Below are positions 27,617 through 36,045 of a DNA stretch of 63,682 nucleotides, one piece after another. Location of the stretch: assembly GCA_017858515.1 (NCBI GenBank), contig JAFMBM010000012.1, positions 1-63,682 of the forward strand, in the 5' to 3' direction. How positions within the stretch are numbered: position 1 is the first letter of the stretch; every line of letters starts with the position of its first letter. The DNA is from Cryomorphaceae bacterium (lineage in GTDB: Bacteria > Bacteroidota > Bacteroidia > Flavobacteriales > Schleiferiaceae). A program made the position numbers and the translations under genes. Below the pieces are notes generated by a model that had not been told where the DNA came from, did no database searches, and saw only the letters and a program-made list of their open reading frames with translations.

Positions 27617-28819
27617 GTGCTGAAGAATAAGAAAATCCTACTTGGTATAAGTGGGGGTATAGCTGCTTATAAAACACCTTTATTGGTGCGCTTGTTGGTT
27701 CAAGCTGGAGCAGAGGTACAAGTGATTCTTACTCCTTCAGCGGCTTCCTTCGTTTCGGAACTTACCCTTTCTACTCTTTCAAAAAGACCTGCTTTATCTG
27801 AGTACACTTATCAAGATTCAGGGGCAGAGGTTTGGAATAGTCATGTGGAATTGGGAATCTGGGCTGATTTGTTTGTAATTGCGCCCTTAACGGCAAATAG
27901 TTTGGCAAAAATGGCCTTGGGTCAGTCTGATAATTTATTGGTAGCTACCTATCTTTCTGCCCGTTGTCCAGTAATTGCTGCCCCAGCAATGGATTTAGAT
28001 ATGTATATCCATCCCTCAGTGGTTCGAAATATTGACCAACTAAAGGAAGATGGAGTACAAGTATTGGATGCTGCTGAGGGTGAACTAGCGTCTGGTTTGG
28101 TTGGCAAAGGGAGAATGCCAGAGCCAGAAGATCTATTTAATCACATCAAAGATTTCTTCAAACGCGATGAAAAATGGGCGTCTAAGAAGATTTTAATTAA
28201 TGCAGGACCTACTTATGAAGCCATCGACCCAGTTCGGTTCATAGGAAATCATAGCTCCGGAAAAATGGGATTGGCACTGGCTTTAGAAGCACAGAAAAGA
28301 GGGGCAGAGGTCTATTTTGTTCATGGTCCTATGGCAAATCCACCTAAATCAATTTTTTTTAAGCAGATACCAGTGATCTCTGCCAAAGAAATGAATGAGG
28401 CTTGTCAAAACATCTTTCCACATGTTCAAGTTGCGATACTTAGTGCAGCGGTAGCAGACTATAGACCATCTAAAGTGGCGGATCAGAAGATAAAAAAGGC
28501 AGATTCTGCTTTGGACATCGCTCTTGAACCCACAGTTGATGTACTTAAATCACTGGGTGAAAAAAAGAAAGACCAAATTTTGGTTGGTTTTGCCCTTGAA
28601 ACAGAAAATGCGCTAGAGAACGGTCAAAAGAAATTAAAAAATAAGAATCTCGATTTAATTGTGGTCAATAGTCCTTCTTCCTCTACTGGATTTGGGACAG
28701 ATACGAACCAAGCGATTCTATTAGACAAAAAAGGCAACACTAAAGACTCTTTACTCGTTACTAAGAGTGAGTTATCTGTTCAGATTTTAGATTCAATTGA
28801 AAATCTTTGGAATGTATAA
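27617..28819 (+). CDS. coaBC: Bifunctional phosphopantothenoylcysteine decarboxylase/phosphopantothenate-cysteine ligase CoaBC
   Basis: CoaBC performs two consecutive steps of coenzyme A synthesis: joining cysteine to phosphopantothenate and decarboxylating the product. The N-terminal flavoprotein half (CoaC) shows LLGISGGIAAYK, the active-site Asn-containing APLTANSLAKMA and APAMDLDMY. The C-terminal half (CoaB, from about residue 190) begins KILINAGPTYEAIDPVRFIGNHSSGKMG and keeps AAVADYRP and KIKK, with VGFALETEN. Total length is the usual 400 residues. The start is GTG at 27617; no in-frame ATG is available before the conserved first strand. Confidence 0.95.
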   Translation: MLKNKKILLGISGGIAAYKTPLLVRLLVQAGAEVQVILTPSAASFVSELTLSTLSKRPALSEYTYQDSGAEVWNSHVELGIWADLFVIAPLTANSLAKMALGQSDNLLVATYLSARCPVIAAPAMDLDMYIHPSVVRNIDQLKEDGVQVLDAAEGELASGLVGKGRMPEPEDLFNHIKDFFKRDEKWASKKILINAGPTYEAIDPVRFIGNHSSGKMGLALALEAQKRGAEVYFVHGPMANPPKSIFFKQIPVISAKEMNEACQNIFPHVQVAILSAAVADYRPSKVADQKIKKADSALDIALEPTVDVLKSLGEKKKDQILVGFALETENALENGQKKLKNKNLDLIVVNSPSSSTGFGTDTNQAILLDKKGNTKDSLLVTKSELSVQILDSIENLWNV

Positions 28820-29714
28820 ATTATTCTTTCTATTGGCTTGCATGCCAGTCTTTACTCAAGCCCAAGAGTTACTCTCAACGGTTCAGGTTTTAAGTCCAAA
28901 TGTTCAGAACACTAGCAAGCAGATTTTCACTACAATGGAAACGGGCTTGAGGGAATTTATAAATACAACTCAATGGACAAGAGAGAAATACACTCAAGAT
29001 GAAAGGATTGAGTGCACTTTTGTTTTAAATATTGTTGAACAAGTGAGCGTGGGTCAATTTAAGGCAACCCTGCAAGTTCAGTATTCAAGACCTGTTTTTA
29101 ATTCGGCTTACAAGAGTCCCATTTTAAATGTTATCGACAAAAGTGTGAACTTCACTTATTTGGAGAACGACCGCCTTGAATTCATAGAAAACACTCATGT
29201 TTCCAATCTAACTTCAGTAATTGCGTTTTATGCTCATGTTATCATAGGGATGGATCATGATAGCTTTGAAAACGGAAGCGGAGAGCCCTATTATGTAAAG
29301 GCTCAAAATATTGTAATTAATGCCCAAAATGATCCCCTTGGAGCAGGGTGGCAAAATACAAGCGGCAATACGAATCGATTTTGGCTTGCCGATAATCTAG
29401 TGAGTCCTGCCTTTAAAAATTTAAAGGACTGCTATTATATCTACCACAAGGAGGGGCTTGATCAGATGTATGATGCTGATCAACAGCTTCAAGCTAAAAG
29501 CAATATTGCCAAAGCAATAGCAAATCTAAGAGCTGTGCACCAGAAAAGACCTAACTCTTATTTGATGAATGTGTTCTTCGATGCAAAGTCCAGAGAACTT
29601 GTTTCTATCTTCGAAGACGGGCCAGACGTAGACCTTACCAACATGAAGACCACCCTTTCTTTGGTGGACGCTAACAATGCCGATTTGTACAGAGATTTAG
29701 GAAATTCGAAATAA
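28812..29714 (+). CDS. porD: Type IX secretion system protein PorD (DUF4835)
   Basis: PorD/DUF4835 proteins are periplasmic proteins needed for T9SS function in Porphyromonas. The 300-residue product has a signal peptide ending FTQAQE. The DUF4835 pattern follows: LLSTVQVLSPNVQNTSKQIF, QWTREKYTQDERIEC, PVFNSAYKSPILN, FYAHVIIGMDHDSF and NSYLMNVFFDAKSRELV. I take ATG at 28812, which overlaps the coaBC stop by 8 bases; a longer frame would need TTG at 28797. Its presence fits the T9SS cargo proteins encoded elsewhere in this window. The linkage to coaBC and recN is a known Bacteroidota gene order. Confidence 0.9.
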   Translation: MYKLFFLLACMPVFTQAQELLSTVQVLSPNVQNTSKQIFTTMETGLREFINTTQWTREKYTQDERIECTFVLNIVEQVSVGQFKATLQVQYSRPVFNSAYKSPILNVIDKSVNFTYLENDRLEFIENTHVSNLTSVIAFYAHVIIGMDHDSFENGSGEPYYVKAQNIVINAQNDPLGAGWQNTSGNTNRFWLADNLVSPAFKNLKDCYYIYHKEGLDQMYDADQQLQAKSNIAKAIANLRAVHQKRPNSYLMNVFFDAKSRELVSIFEDGPDVDLTNMKTTLSLVDANNADLYRDLGNSK

Positions 29715-29715
29715 A

Positions 29716-31389
29716 ATGCTTTCAAAGCTTCTTATCCGAAACTATGCTCTTATTGATTCTCTAGAGTTAGAATTTAAAAAAGACTTTACCGTATTAACTG
29801 GCGAGACAGGAGCAGGTAAATCCCTTTTAATTGGGGCTTTACATTTAGCCTTAGGTCATAGGGCAGACCTATCTGTTGTGAAGAATAAAGAAGAAAAACT
29901 CATCGTTGAAGCTGAGTTTACTTTTGATGATGAAGAGTTTAAGTCCATTTTTATAGAGCATGATTGGGAATATTCCAACCCATGCATAATCCGAAGAGAA
30001 ATTCACCCTAGCGGTAGGTCTCGCGCTTTTGTAAATGATAGTCCGGCTCTTATTGAAGATTTAAAAAGCTTATCGAGTCAATGGATTGATATCCATTCTC
30101 AGCATGATCAAATGTTGGTATTTGAACCTGATTTTCAACTATCTATTCTAGATTTATTAGGTGAAACCAATCAAGATTTACAAGCGTATCAGGAAGCCTA
30201 TAAGGGATATCGACTTCTTTTAAAGAGTCTTAAGGATTTAGAATCACAGGGAGAAGGAAAGTCCATGGATTCTGAATATCAATCCTTTTTATTGGCTGAA
30301 TTGGATGAGGCCCAACTGCGAAAAGGTGAATTTGTTGAGCTGGAAGAAACCATCCACCTGATGAAACATTCTCAAGAGATTTTAACGGCTATGTCTGAGG
30401 CTAGGAATTATCTTGAGAGCAATGATGGCACTGTTTCCGATTCAATATCGGAAGCCAGAAATACCATCCAAAGGTTAGATCGAAACGTTCCAAGGTTGCA
30501 GAAATTGAGTGAAAGATTAAAATCGATCTCAATTGAAATTTCCGATATACTTAATGAAATCGATCGCTATTCTGAGAGTATAGAACTCGAACCTAAAAGC
30601 TTGGAAATAGCCGAAGATCGCATAGATCTATATAATAAACTTCTATTTAAGCATAAATTGTCTGATGCCGATTTATTGATAGATAAAGGTGAAGAGATTA
30701 GACTTTCTTTGGAGAAACTAGAACAAAGAGAGAGTCGCATTGTCGAAATTAGAGCGCAATTGAAATTTCAAGAAGAAAGTCTTCAAATGCTTGCGACAAA
30801 TTTAAGCTTAGCTCGTAAAAAGTCTATACCAGGACTTGAAAAATCTATGAATGATTTGCTGGCCAACCTAGATTTGCCTCATTCTAGATTAGAAATGCGT
30901 TTAACCCATGAAAACAGCTATTCCTCCACAGGTACGGATTTAGCAGAATGGTACTTTTCAGCCAATAAAGGAAGTGAATTGCAAATTCTAAAAAAAGTCG
31001 CTTCTGGAGGCGAATTATCAAGAGTGATGCTCGCTGTCAAGGCATTAGCAGGTAAATTTAAAAAGATGCCCACCATCTTATTTGATGAAATTGATACGGG
31101 CGTTTCGGGCTCAACTGCAGGTAAAATTGCAGATGTTCTTCATGAAATGTCGCGAGGAATGCAAGTTTTCGCCATCAGTCACTTGCCTCAGCTAGCGGCT
31201 GCGGGCAAGCAACATTTAAGAGTGAGTAAACAGACAATTGGAGAGCTTACCCAAACTCAAGTACATCTTTTATCACCTCCTCAACGAGTAGAAGAAATAG
31301 CTCGCCAGATGAGTAATACAGAGCTGACTGAAGCGGCAAAGGAGCAAGCAAAAGCCTTGTTGCTTCACTTCGGTAATTCAGTAGTTTAG
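29716..31389 (+). CDS. recN: DNA repair protein RecN
   Basis: RecN is an SMC-like ATPase that tethers DNA during double-strand break repair. The 557 residues have the family layout: Walker A LTGETGAGKSLLI near residue 30, the Q-loop-like SQHDQM near 133, two coiled-coil arms (about residues 150-360), then the signature KVASGGELSRVMLA, Walker B TILFDEIDTGVSG and the D/H-loop FAISHLPQLAA. The start follows the porD stop by one base, so it belongs to the same operon. No SOS box can be judged from sequence alone. Confidence 0.96.
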   Translation: MLSKLLIRNYALIDSLELEFKKDFTVLTGETGAGKSLLIGALHLALGHRADLSVVKNKEEKLIVEAEFTFDDEEFKSIFIEHDWEYSNPCIIRREIHPSGRSRAFVNDSPALIEDLKSLSSQWIDIHSQHDQMLVFEPDFQLSILDLLGETNQDLQAYQEAYKGYRLLLKSLKDLESQGEGKSMDSEYQSFLLAELDEAQLRKGEFVELEETIHLMKHSQEILTAMSEARNYLESNDGTVSDSISEARNTIQRLDRNVPRLQKLSERLKSISIEISDILNEIDRYSESIELEPKSLEIAEDRIDLYNKLLFKHKLSDADLLIDKGEEIRLSLEKLEQRESRIVEIRAQLKFQEESLQMLATNLSLARKKSIPGLEKSMNDLLANLDLPHSRLEMRLTHENSYSSTGTDLAEWYFSANKGSELQILKKVASGGELSRVMLAVKALAGKFKKMPTILFDEIDTGVSGSTAGKIADVLHEMSRGMQVFAISHLPQLAAAGKQHLRVSKQTIGELTQTQVHLLSPPQRVEEIARQMSNTELTEAAKEQAKALLLHFGNSVV

Positions 31390-31410
31390 AGTTTCAAATA
31401 CAGTCTTAGA

Positions 31411-32232
31411 ATGAACAACTTATTAAAAGGAAAAAAGGGGATTATTTTCGGAGCATTAGATGAGAATTCTATCGCTTGGAAAGTGGCACAAAGGGCTCAC
31501 GAACAGGGCGCTACCTTTGTGTTAACCAATGCACCAATTGCAATGCGCATGGGTGCCATAAGTCAATTGGCAGAGCAAACCGGATCTCATATTATTCCAG
31601 CAGATGCCACAAGTGAGGCAGATTTACAAGCTCTTTTTGAAGGAGCCATGGAAAAGATGGGGGGGAAGCTCGACTTCGTTCTTCACTCCATAGGTATGAG
31701 TGTGAATGTGCGCAAAGGCCGGCATTATACCGATTTGAACTATGATTGGTTGACAAAAGGATGGGATGTTTCGGCTGTTTCGTTTCATAAAGTTCTTCAG
31801 ACCTCTTGGAAATTAGAGGCTATGAACGAATGGGCAAGCATTCTTGGATTAAGCTATATTGCAGCTCAGCGCACCTTTCCAGATTATTCAGATATGGCCG
31901 ACAATAAGGCTTATTTAGAATCGGTGGCTAGAAGTTTTGGATACCACTACGGTGTAAAGAATAAGGTTAGAGTAAACACCATTTCGCAATCGCCAACGCG
32001 TACTACGGCTGGAAGTGGGGTGAAAGGTTTCGATGGATTTATTGACTATGCTGAGAAAATGTCTCCTCTAGGCAATGCTACCGCCGAAGATTGTGCCGAC
32101 TATTGCATTAGTCTTTTTAGCGATCTAACGCGAAAAGTAACGATGCAAAACCTATATCATGATGGCGGCTTTAGCAATATTGGAATTAGCGATGCAGTAA
32201 TGCAGCGTTTTCAAGAAGAAGGATCTAAGTAA
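31411..32232 (+). CDS. fabI: Enoyl-[acyl-carrier-protein] reductase (NADH) FabI
   Basis: FabI reduces trans-2-enoyl-ACP in the last step of each fatty-acid elongation cycle. The 273-residue protein is an atypical SDR with GIIFGALDENSIAWKVA at the nucleotide-binding site. The catalytic Tyr and Lys are in YSDMADNK (Y-x6-K, the FabI spacing), and HSIGMSVNVRKG and TISQSPTRTTAGSG lie in the substrate loop. It follows recN by 21 bases on the same strand and closes the conserved cluster. Confidence 0.94.
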   Translation: MNNLLKGKKGIIFGALDENSIAWKVAQRAHEQGATFVLTNAPIAMRMGAISQLAEQTGSHIIPADATSEADLQALFEGAMEKMGGKLDFVLHSIGMSVNVRKGRHYTDLNYDWLTKGWDVSAVSFHKVLQTSWKLEAMNEWASILGLSYIAAQRTFPDYSDMADNKAYLESVARSFGYHYGVKNKVRVNTISQSPTRTTAGSGVKGFDGFIDYAEKMSPLGNATAEDCADYCISLFSDLTRKVTMQNLYHDGGFSNIGISDAVMQRFQEEGSK

Positions 32233-32246
32233 TTTATTCAAAAGAA

Positions 32247-33353
32247 ATGGCAAATAGTAAATACATTCTAGTAGTATTATTTGCCATTCTCATTTTTGGA
32301 TTGAGTTCTTGTAAAGACGAAAGATCACCCAAGAATCCTACAATCCCTGTTATTGACCTACCGGATTCCAGGCTTCCTCGGATTAAAAGTGTCGATATTT
32401 CCTTCCTACCTCAAATCCGAACTGCTGATTATCATTTCAAGGATGAATTTGGCGCCCCAATAGAGGCGTTGGATTATTTCCAGACTAAAGGGGTTAACAC
32501 CATCCGCCTGCGAATTTGGTACAGACCTGAAAATCAACATAGCTCTTGGCTTGAAGTTAAAGACTTTGCCAATGAAGTGCATTCTCGGGGTTTAAAGCTT
32601 TGGCTCACCGTACATTATTCAGATAGCTGGGCAGATCCTGGAAGTCAGTTGGCTCCGAACGATTGGCAGAATTTGACGATCTCTGAGATGGAAGACAGTG
32701 TTTTCGAATACACAGAACGTATTATGCTACACATGAAGCCAGAGTACGTACAAATTGGAAATGAAATAAATCCAGGCATGCTCTGGCCTTTGGGTAATAG
32801 ATCTTCAGATCAAGCTTTTCATAGGCTTTTGAATTCAGGAATTAAAGCGGTTAGGGAGAGTGGTAGGCCATCCAAAATAATTTTGCACTATGCTGGCGTA
32901 AATGGTGCTCAACAGTTCTTTAATGAAATAGATTCCCTAGATTTTGATATCATCGGATTGTCTCTGTATCCATTTTGGCACGGCAAGAGCTTGGTTGAAT
33001 GGGAGTCTGTAATGGATAATTTAGTAAGTCAATTTAAAAGGCCTTGCCTTATTGTTGAAACGGCCTACCCGTTTAGTCTTTTGTGGAATGATTGGACGAA
33101 TAACATAGTTGGTAGCACTGATCAATTGATGACAGAGTATGCCCCAACTCCCCAAGGACAATTAGAATTTATGATTGCCATGAACCAATTGAGTCTAGAT
33201 GTAGATTCATGTCTTGGATGGTCGTATTGGGCTCCCGAATGGGTTGCTTACGACGGCAGTGAATCTTCAACTGGCTCGTCTTGGGAGAACCTTAGCTGGT
33301 GGGATTTTGAAGGGAATCCTCTCCCTATTTTTGATGTACTGGATCTACAATGA
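32247..33353 (+). CDS. GH53 arabinogalactan endo-beta-1,4-galactanase, lipoprotein
   Basis: GH53 enzymes cut beta-1,4-galactan side chains of pectin-like polysaccharides. The 368-residue product has a lipoprotein signal (GLSSC, Cys22) and the GH53 barrel: GVNTIRLRIWYRP, GLKLWLTVHYSDSWADPG, the acid/base Glu in VQIGNEINPGMLWP and the nucleophile Glu in CLIVETAYPFS. Length is normal for the catalytic domain alone. It follows fabI by 14 bases but is unrelated to fatty-acid synthesis. There is no SusC/SusD pair nearby, so it is not in a classical polysaccharide utilisation locus. It could be a chance addition to the end of a housekeeping operon. Confidence 0.9.
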   Translation: MANSKYILVVLFAILIFGLSSCKDERSPKNPTIPVIDLPDSRLPRIKSVDISFLPQIRTADYHFKDEFGAPIEALDYFQTKGVNTIRLRIWYRPENQHSSWLEVKDFANEVHSRGLKLWLTVHYSDSWADPGSQLAPNDWQNLTISEMEDSVFEYTERIMLHMKPEYVQIGNEINPGMLWPLGNRSSDQAFHRLLNSGIKAVRESGRPSKIILHYAGVNGAQQFFNEIDSLDFDIIGLSLYPFWHGKSLVEWESVMDNLVSQFKRPCLIVETAYPFSLLWNDWTNNIVGSTDQLMTEYAPTPQGQLEFMIAMNQLSLDVDSCLGWSYWAPEWVAYDGSESSTGSSWENLSWWDFEGNPLPIFDVLDLQ

Positions 33354-33411
33354 TTCTGTACTGAATCGCTTTTTAATTCTGTTTGAAAATCACTTCAAGA
33401 AAAAAAGCTTA

Positions 33412-35139
33412 TTATTTAATTTTAGCTACGGGGTATCTCTTGTGCTCTAATTCATAGTAAGGCGAATGCTTGTAAATGAAATCCAAAACCAAATAGGGAT
33501 TATTCAAAGCTTCTGAATTTTCTGCTTTCCATTCCTCAAATTGTAATTTCAACTCAGGCTGATTTTCTAACAATTCCATAGCAGTATCTTCAAATACATA
33601 GCTAGAGAAGTACTCTTTTTGTTGGAAAATTATTGAGAAAAAACCCCAGCGCAAATAGCTATCAATAGCCTGAGGTTCAAGTGTGGAAGCAAGGAAAAAA
33701 CGCGGATTTGAAGAGGTAGAAATGATCCAATCTCCACGATAGAATTTTCTTTCTTGAAGGCGTTCCTCACTTTTAAAATCTTTTATATACAGCCGTCCTT
33801 CATATAATTGAGGAGAGAATTGTTCTTCTCGAAAATAGGTGCTTATCACTTCTATGGTACTGTCGTTTTTCAAAGGCGACATCTCAACGCCACTGTTTCT
33901 TAATCGACTTACGACCTCATGAAAAGCTGCAGGTAGGATGTAGTAGGAAGGCAGAATTATAGAGTCGATGGCTTTGTAATCAGGATAGAAGGAGACAGGA
34001 AAAGTTTCTGGTTTATCACTAAGATATTTAAGCCTTTTATATTGCCCCAATTCACTTTGTATATATTTATATTCATAACCTTTAAAATCAAGGGTTCTGG
34101 AGATTGAGCTATCTATTTCCCAACGAATAGGTAAATACTTCTGAGATATTTCCCACTCTCTACTTTCTTCAATTGCAAGAATAATTTGTGATTTAAATTC
34201 AGACGCTTTTTTCAAAAAACTCTCTAAAAAGGCCAGCGTAGAAGCAACTCTTTCACTGTAAGATTTCAGCATATGTGCTTCGGTAATAAAGCCAAGATTA
34301 TGGAAAAGGCTAGTATACCCGCTAGCATAACGTGGGGTCTCCAAAAAGGCTGAATAACCTTCATTCGGCACTTCCCCATGTACATTTACGTAGGGTATCA
34401 TTTCAAAATTTCTAGATTTCATTTCTGCATACAAAGCTGGCTCGAACTTGTCGTTTAGTAATTTAGCCAAAGGAGGTGCTAACTTGTTGTGTTGAGTAGA
34501 AATGAGCGTCATTACATATTGATAGTCAGCCCCATTAGAAGTATGAGTATCAATAAAAAGTTCCGGCTCTAATCTTCTGAAAATGGATTGGAAGGAAGCA
34601 GTATTTTTCGCGTCGGACTTTATAAAATCACGGTTGAGATCCAGATTTTGAGCATTCCCTCTGAAGCCTTGAAATTCAGGGCCATTTTGGTTTGCTCTTG
34701 TTTGAATCCTTTGTTGAAGGAGCCCGCCAATATTATAAACAGGTATGATGGCTATTAAAATTCCTTCTGGAATAGACTTTGGGTTTGCCACCAAGTCATC
34801 CATCCAAATACGGCTTGCATCTATCCCACAACTCTCTCCGGGATGAATACCGTTATTTATAAAAATAACCAGTTTATTCTTCCTCAATTGCTCTAAACTC
34901 TGGCTACTTTGAATGGGCTCCTTTTGTAGCAGAAATAAATGAAGAGGTTTTCCAGAATCCGTTGTGCCTTCCTCTAACAATAAGGCGTTAGAATGAGTGT
35001 TTGAAATTTCCTGGTAAAAAGAAATCAGGTCACTGTAAACAGGTCCTTTGTCTTCGCTAGATTGGGCCAATAATTGTAGCGATGTGAAAAGTGAAAATAG
35101 TGTGAGAAGGAGGAGAGGCGATGTAAATTGTGTTTTCAA
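33412..35139 (-). CDS. Secreted M14-family zinc carboxypeptidase
   Basis: The 575-residue protein has a signal peptide ending LQLLAQ. An M14 domain follows with the first zinc ligands in NNGIHPGESCG (H..E), LNRDFIK (substrate-binding Asn-Arg), the third ligand in FIDTHTSNGADY and a late catalytic-type Glu in GFITEAHML. The remaining about 270 residues are a beta-rich domain of unknown role. Such proteins in Bacteroidota are periplasmic or secreted carboxypeptidases. Together with the DPP-IV gene at 43-45 kb it suggests protein or peptide use. It is convergent with the GH53 gene. Confidence 0.85.
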   Translation of the reverse strand: MKTQFTSPLLLLTLFSLFTSLQLLAQSSEDKGPVYSDLISFYQEISNTHSNALLLEEGTTDSGKPLHLFLLQKEPIQSSQSLEQLRKNKLVIFINNGIHPGESCGIDASRIWMDDLVANPKSIPEGILIAIIPVYNIGGLLQQRIQTRANQNGPEFQGFRGNAQNLDLNRDFIKSDAKNTASFQSIFRRLEPELFIDTHTSNGADYQYVMTLISTQHNKLAPPLAKLLNDKFEPALYAEMKSRNFEMIPYVNVHGEVPNEGYSAFLETPRYASGYTSLFHNLGFITEAHMLKSYSERVASTLAFLESFLKKASEFKSQIILAIEESREWEISQKYLPIRWEIDSSISRTLDFKGYEYKYIQSELGQYKRLKYLSDKPETFPVSFYPDYKAIDSIILPSYYILPAAFHEVVSRLRNSGVEMSPLKNDSTIEVISTYFREEQFSPQLYEGRLYIKDFKSEERLQERKFYRGDWIISTSSNPRFFLASTLEPQAIDSYLRWGFFSIIFQQKEYFSSYVFEDTAMELLENQPELKLQFEEWKAENSEALNNPYLVLDFIYKHSPYYELEHKRYPVAKIK

Positions 35140-35159
35140 AATATTCTTTTAAATAGGAA

Positions 35160-35693
35160 TTAGCCGCAAATCGCTTGTATTTCTTCAGCCCATTTTTTCA
35201 ATTCTTTAGAAGTTGCCTTCCAATGTATTTCTGCTTGAGAATAAAAAGGAGCTCGCTCAAATAAATGCTTTGCAATAAACTCCACAAGTTTGTCGGATTC
35301 TACATGACTGAGTAGTGGTCGTATTGTTTTTGAATTACTCAATCGATTCGCCAATTCTTTAGGATTTGCATGCAAATAGGCTGTTTTACCGGTCTTCAGC
35401 ATTACTTCCATATTATCGAAATAGCATGGCGTGCCACCTCCTGTAGCAATTATTCCATTAAATTCAACCGAAAGTTGGATCAAAGATTCCCTTTCTACTT
35501 TTCGAAAAGCAAGTTCTCCTTTGGTTTTAATCCAATCAGTTGGTGAAAGACCCGTTTGATTTTCTATGTAGGAATCAAGATCTATGTAATTGCATTTTAG
35601 TTCGTTAGACAACTCTTTTGCAATGGTTGATTTACCAGAACCCATATAGCCAACAATGTACAAACGGTCGAAAGAATGCAGTTTTTTAATCAT
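35160..35693 (-). CDS. aroK: Shikimate kinase
   Basis: AroK phosphorylates shikimate in aromatic amino-acid synthesis. The 177-residue protein has YIVGYMGSGKSTIAKEL (P-loop), the shikimate-binding Asp in IDLDSYIE, FRKVERESL, the Walker B-like GGGTPCY and the lid Arg in TIRPLLS. The open frame extends much further upstream, but that part is the antisense of tRNA-Lys, so ATG at 35693 is the true start. It lies 20 bases upstream of the M14 gene on the same strand. Confidence 0.93.
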   Translation of the reverse strand: MIKKLHSFDRLYIVGYMGSGKSTIAKELSNELKCNYIDLDSYIENQTGLSPTDWIKTKGELAFRKVERESLIQLSVEFNGIIATGGGTPCYFDNMEVMLKTGKTAYLHANPKELANRLSNSKTIRPLLSHVESDKLVEFIAKHLFERAPFYSQAEIHWKATSKELKKWAEEIQAICG

Positions 35694-35707
35694 AACTTCA
35701 AATCTAC

Positions 35708-35737
35708 TTTGAAATATTGAAAAACGATGTATATTTG
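35708..35737 (+). promoter_or_regulatory. Promoter of tRNA-Lys
   Basis: TTTG at 35708-35711 and TATATTTG at 35730-35737 are 18 bases apart and fit the Bacteroidota consensus perfectly. The mature tRNA begins 13 bases after the box, the same distance as for tRNA-His. Confidence 0.7.
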
Positions 35738-35750
35738 CACCCTCAAAACC

Positions 35751-35823
35751 GATTCCGTAGCTCAGTTGGTAGAGCACGACACTTTTAATGTTGGGGTCCT
35801 GGGTTCGAGCCCCAGCGGGATCA
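35751..35823 (+). tRNA. tRNA-Lys (anticodon UUU)
   Basis: The cloverleaf is complete: acceptor GATTCCG with CGGGATC (one G-U), D arm GCTC...GAGC, anticodon stem CGACA/TGTTG with loop CTTTTAA giving anticodon TTT, and T arm CTGGG-TTCGAGC-CCCAG. The discriminator base is A at 35823. The CCA end is not encoded. Confidence 0.95.
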
Positions 35824-35944
35824 CTAGAGCATCTGCTCAAAGTTCTTTCATTATTGCTCAATTTCTTGTGTAAGGATCTCTTAGATCATTCACAGTAATA
35901 TTGTGTTTTGTGAATTGCGAATTGCGAATACGCAATGGTATCAG

Positions 35945-36028
35945 GCCCAGGTGGTGAAATTGGTAGACATGCCATCTTGAGGGGGTGGTGACCGTATGGT
36001 CGTGCAGGTTCAAGTCCTGTTCTGGGCA
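35945..36028 (+). tRNA. tRNA-Leu (anticodon GAG)
   Basis: Class II tRNA of 84 bases. The acceptor GCCCAGG pairs with TCTGGGC, the anticodon stem CCATC/GGTGG encloses loop TTGAGGG with anticodon GAG, there is a long variable arm (TGACCGTATGGTCG region), and the T arm has TTCAAGT. The CCA is not encoded. It ends 17 bases before the next ORF, so the two may share a transcript. It has no good TAnnTTTG box of its own; the AT-rich upstream holds a TTGCG...CGCAA inverted repeat near 35921-35934. Confidence 0.95.
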
Positions 36029-36045
36029 CTAAATCCTTTTTCAAA

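Noticed and set aside
35694..35861. N-terminal extension of shikimate kinase to 233 residues
   Set aside because: The extra 56 codons are the antisense of tRNA-Lys and its promoter; the family's own start is at 35693.
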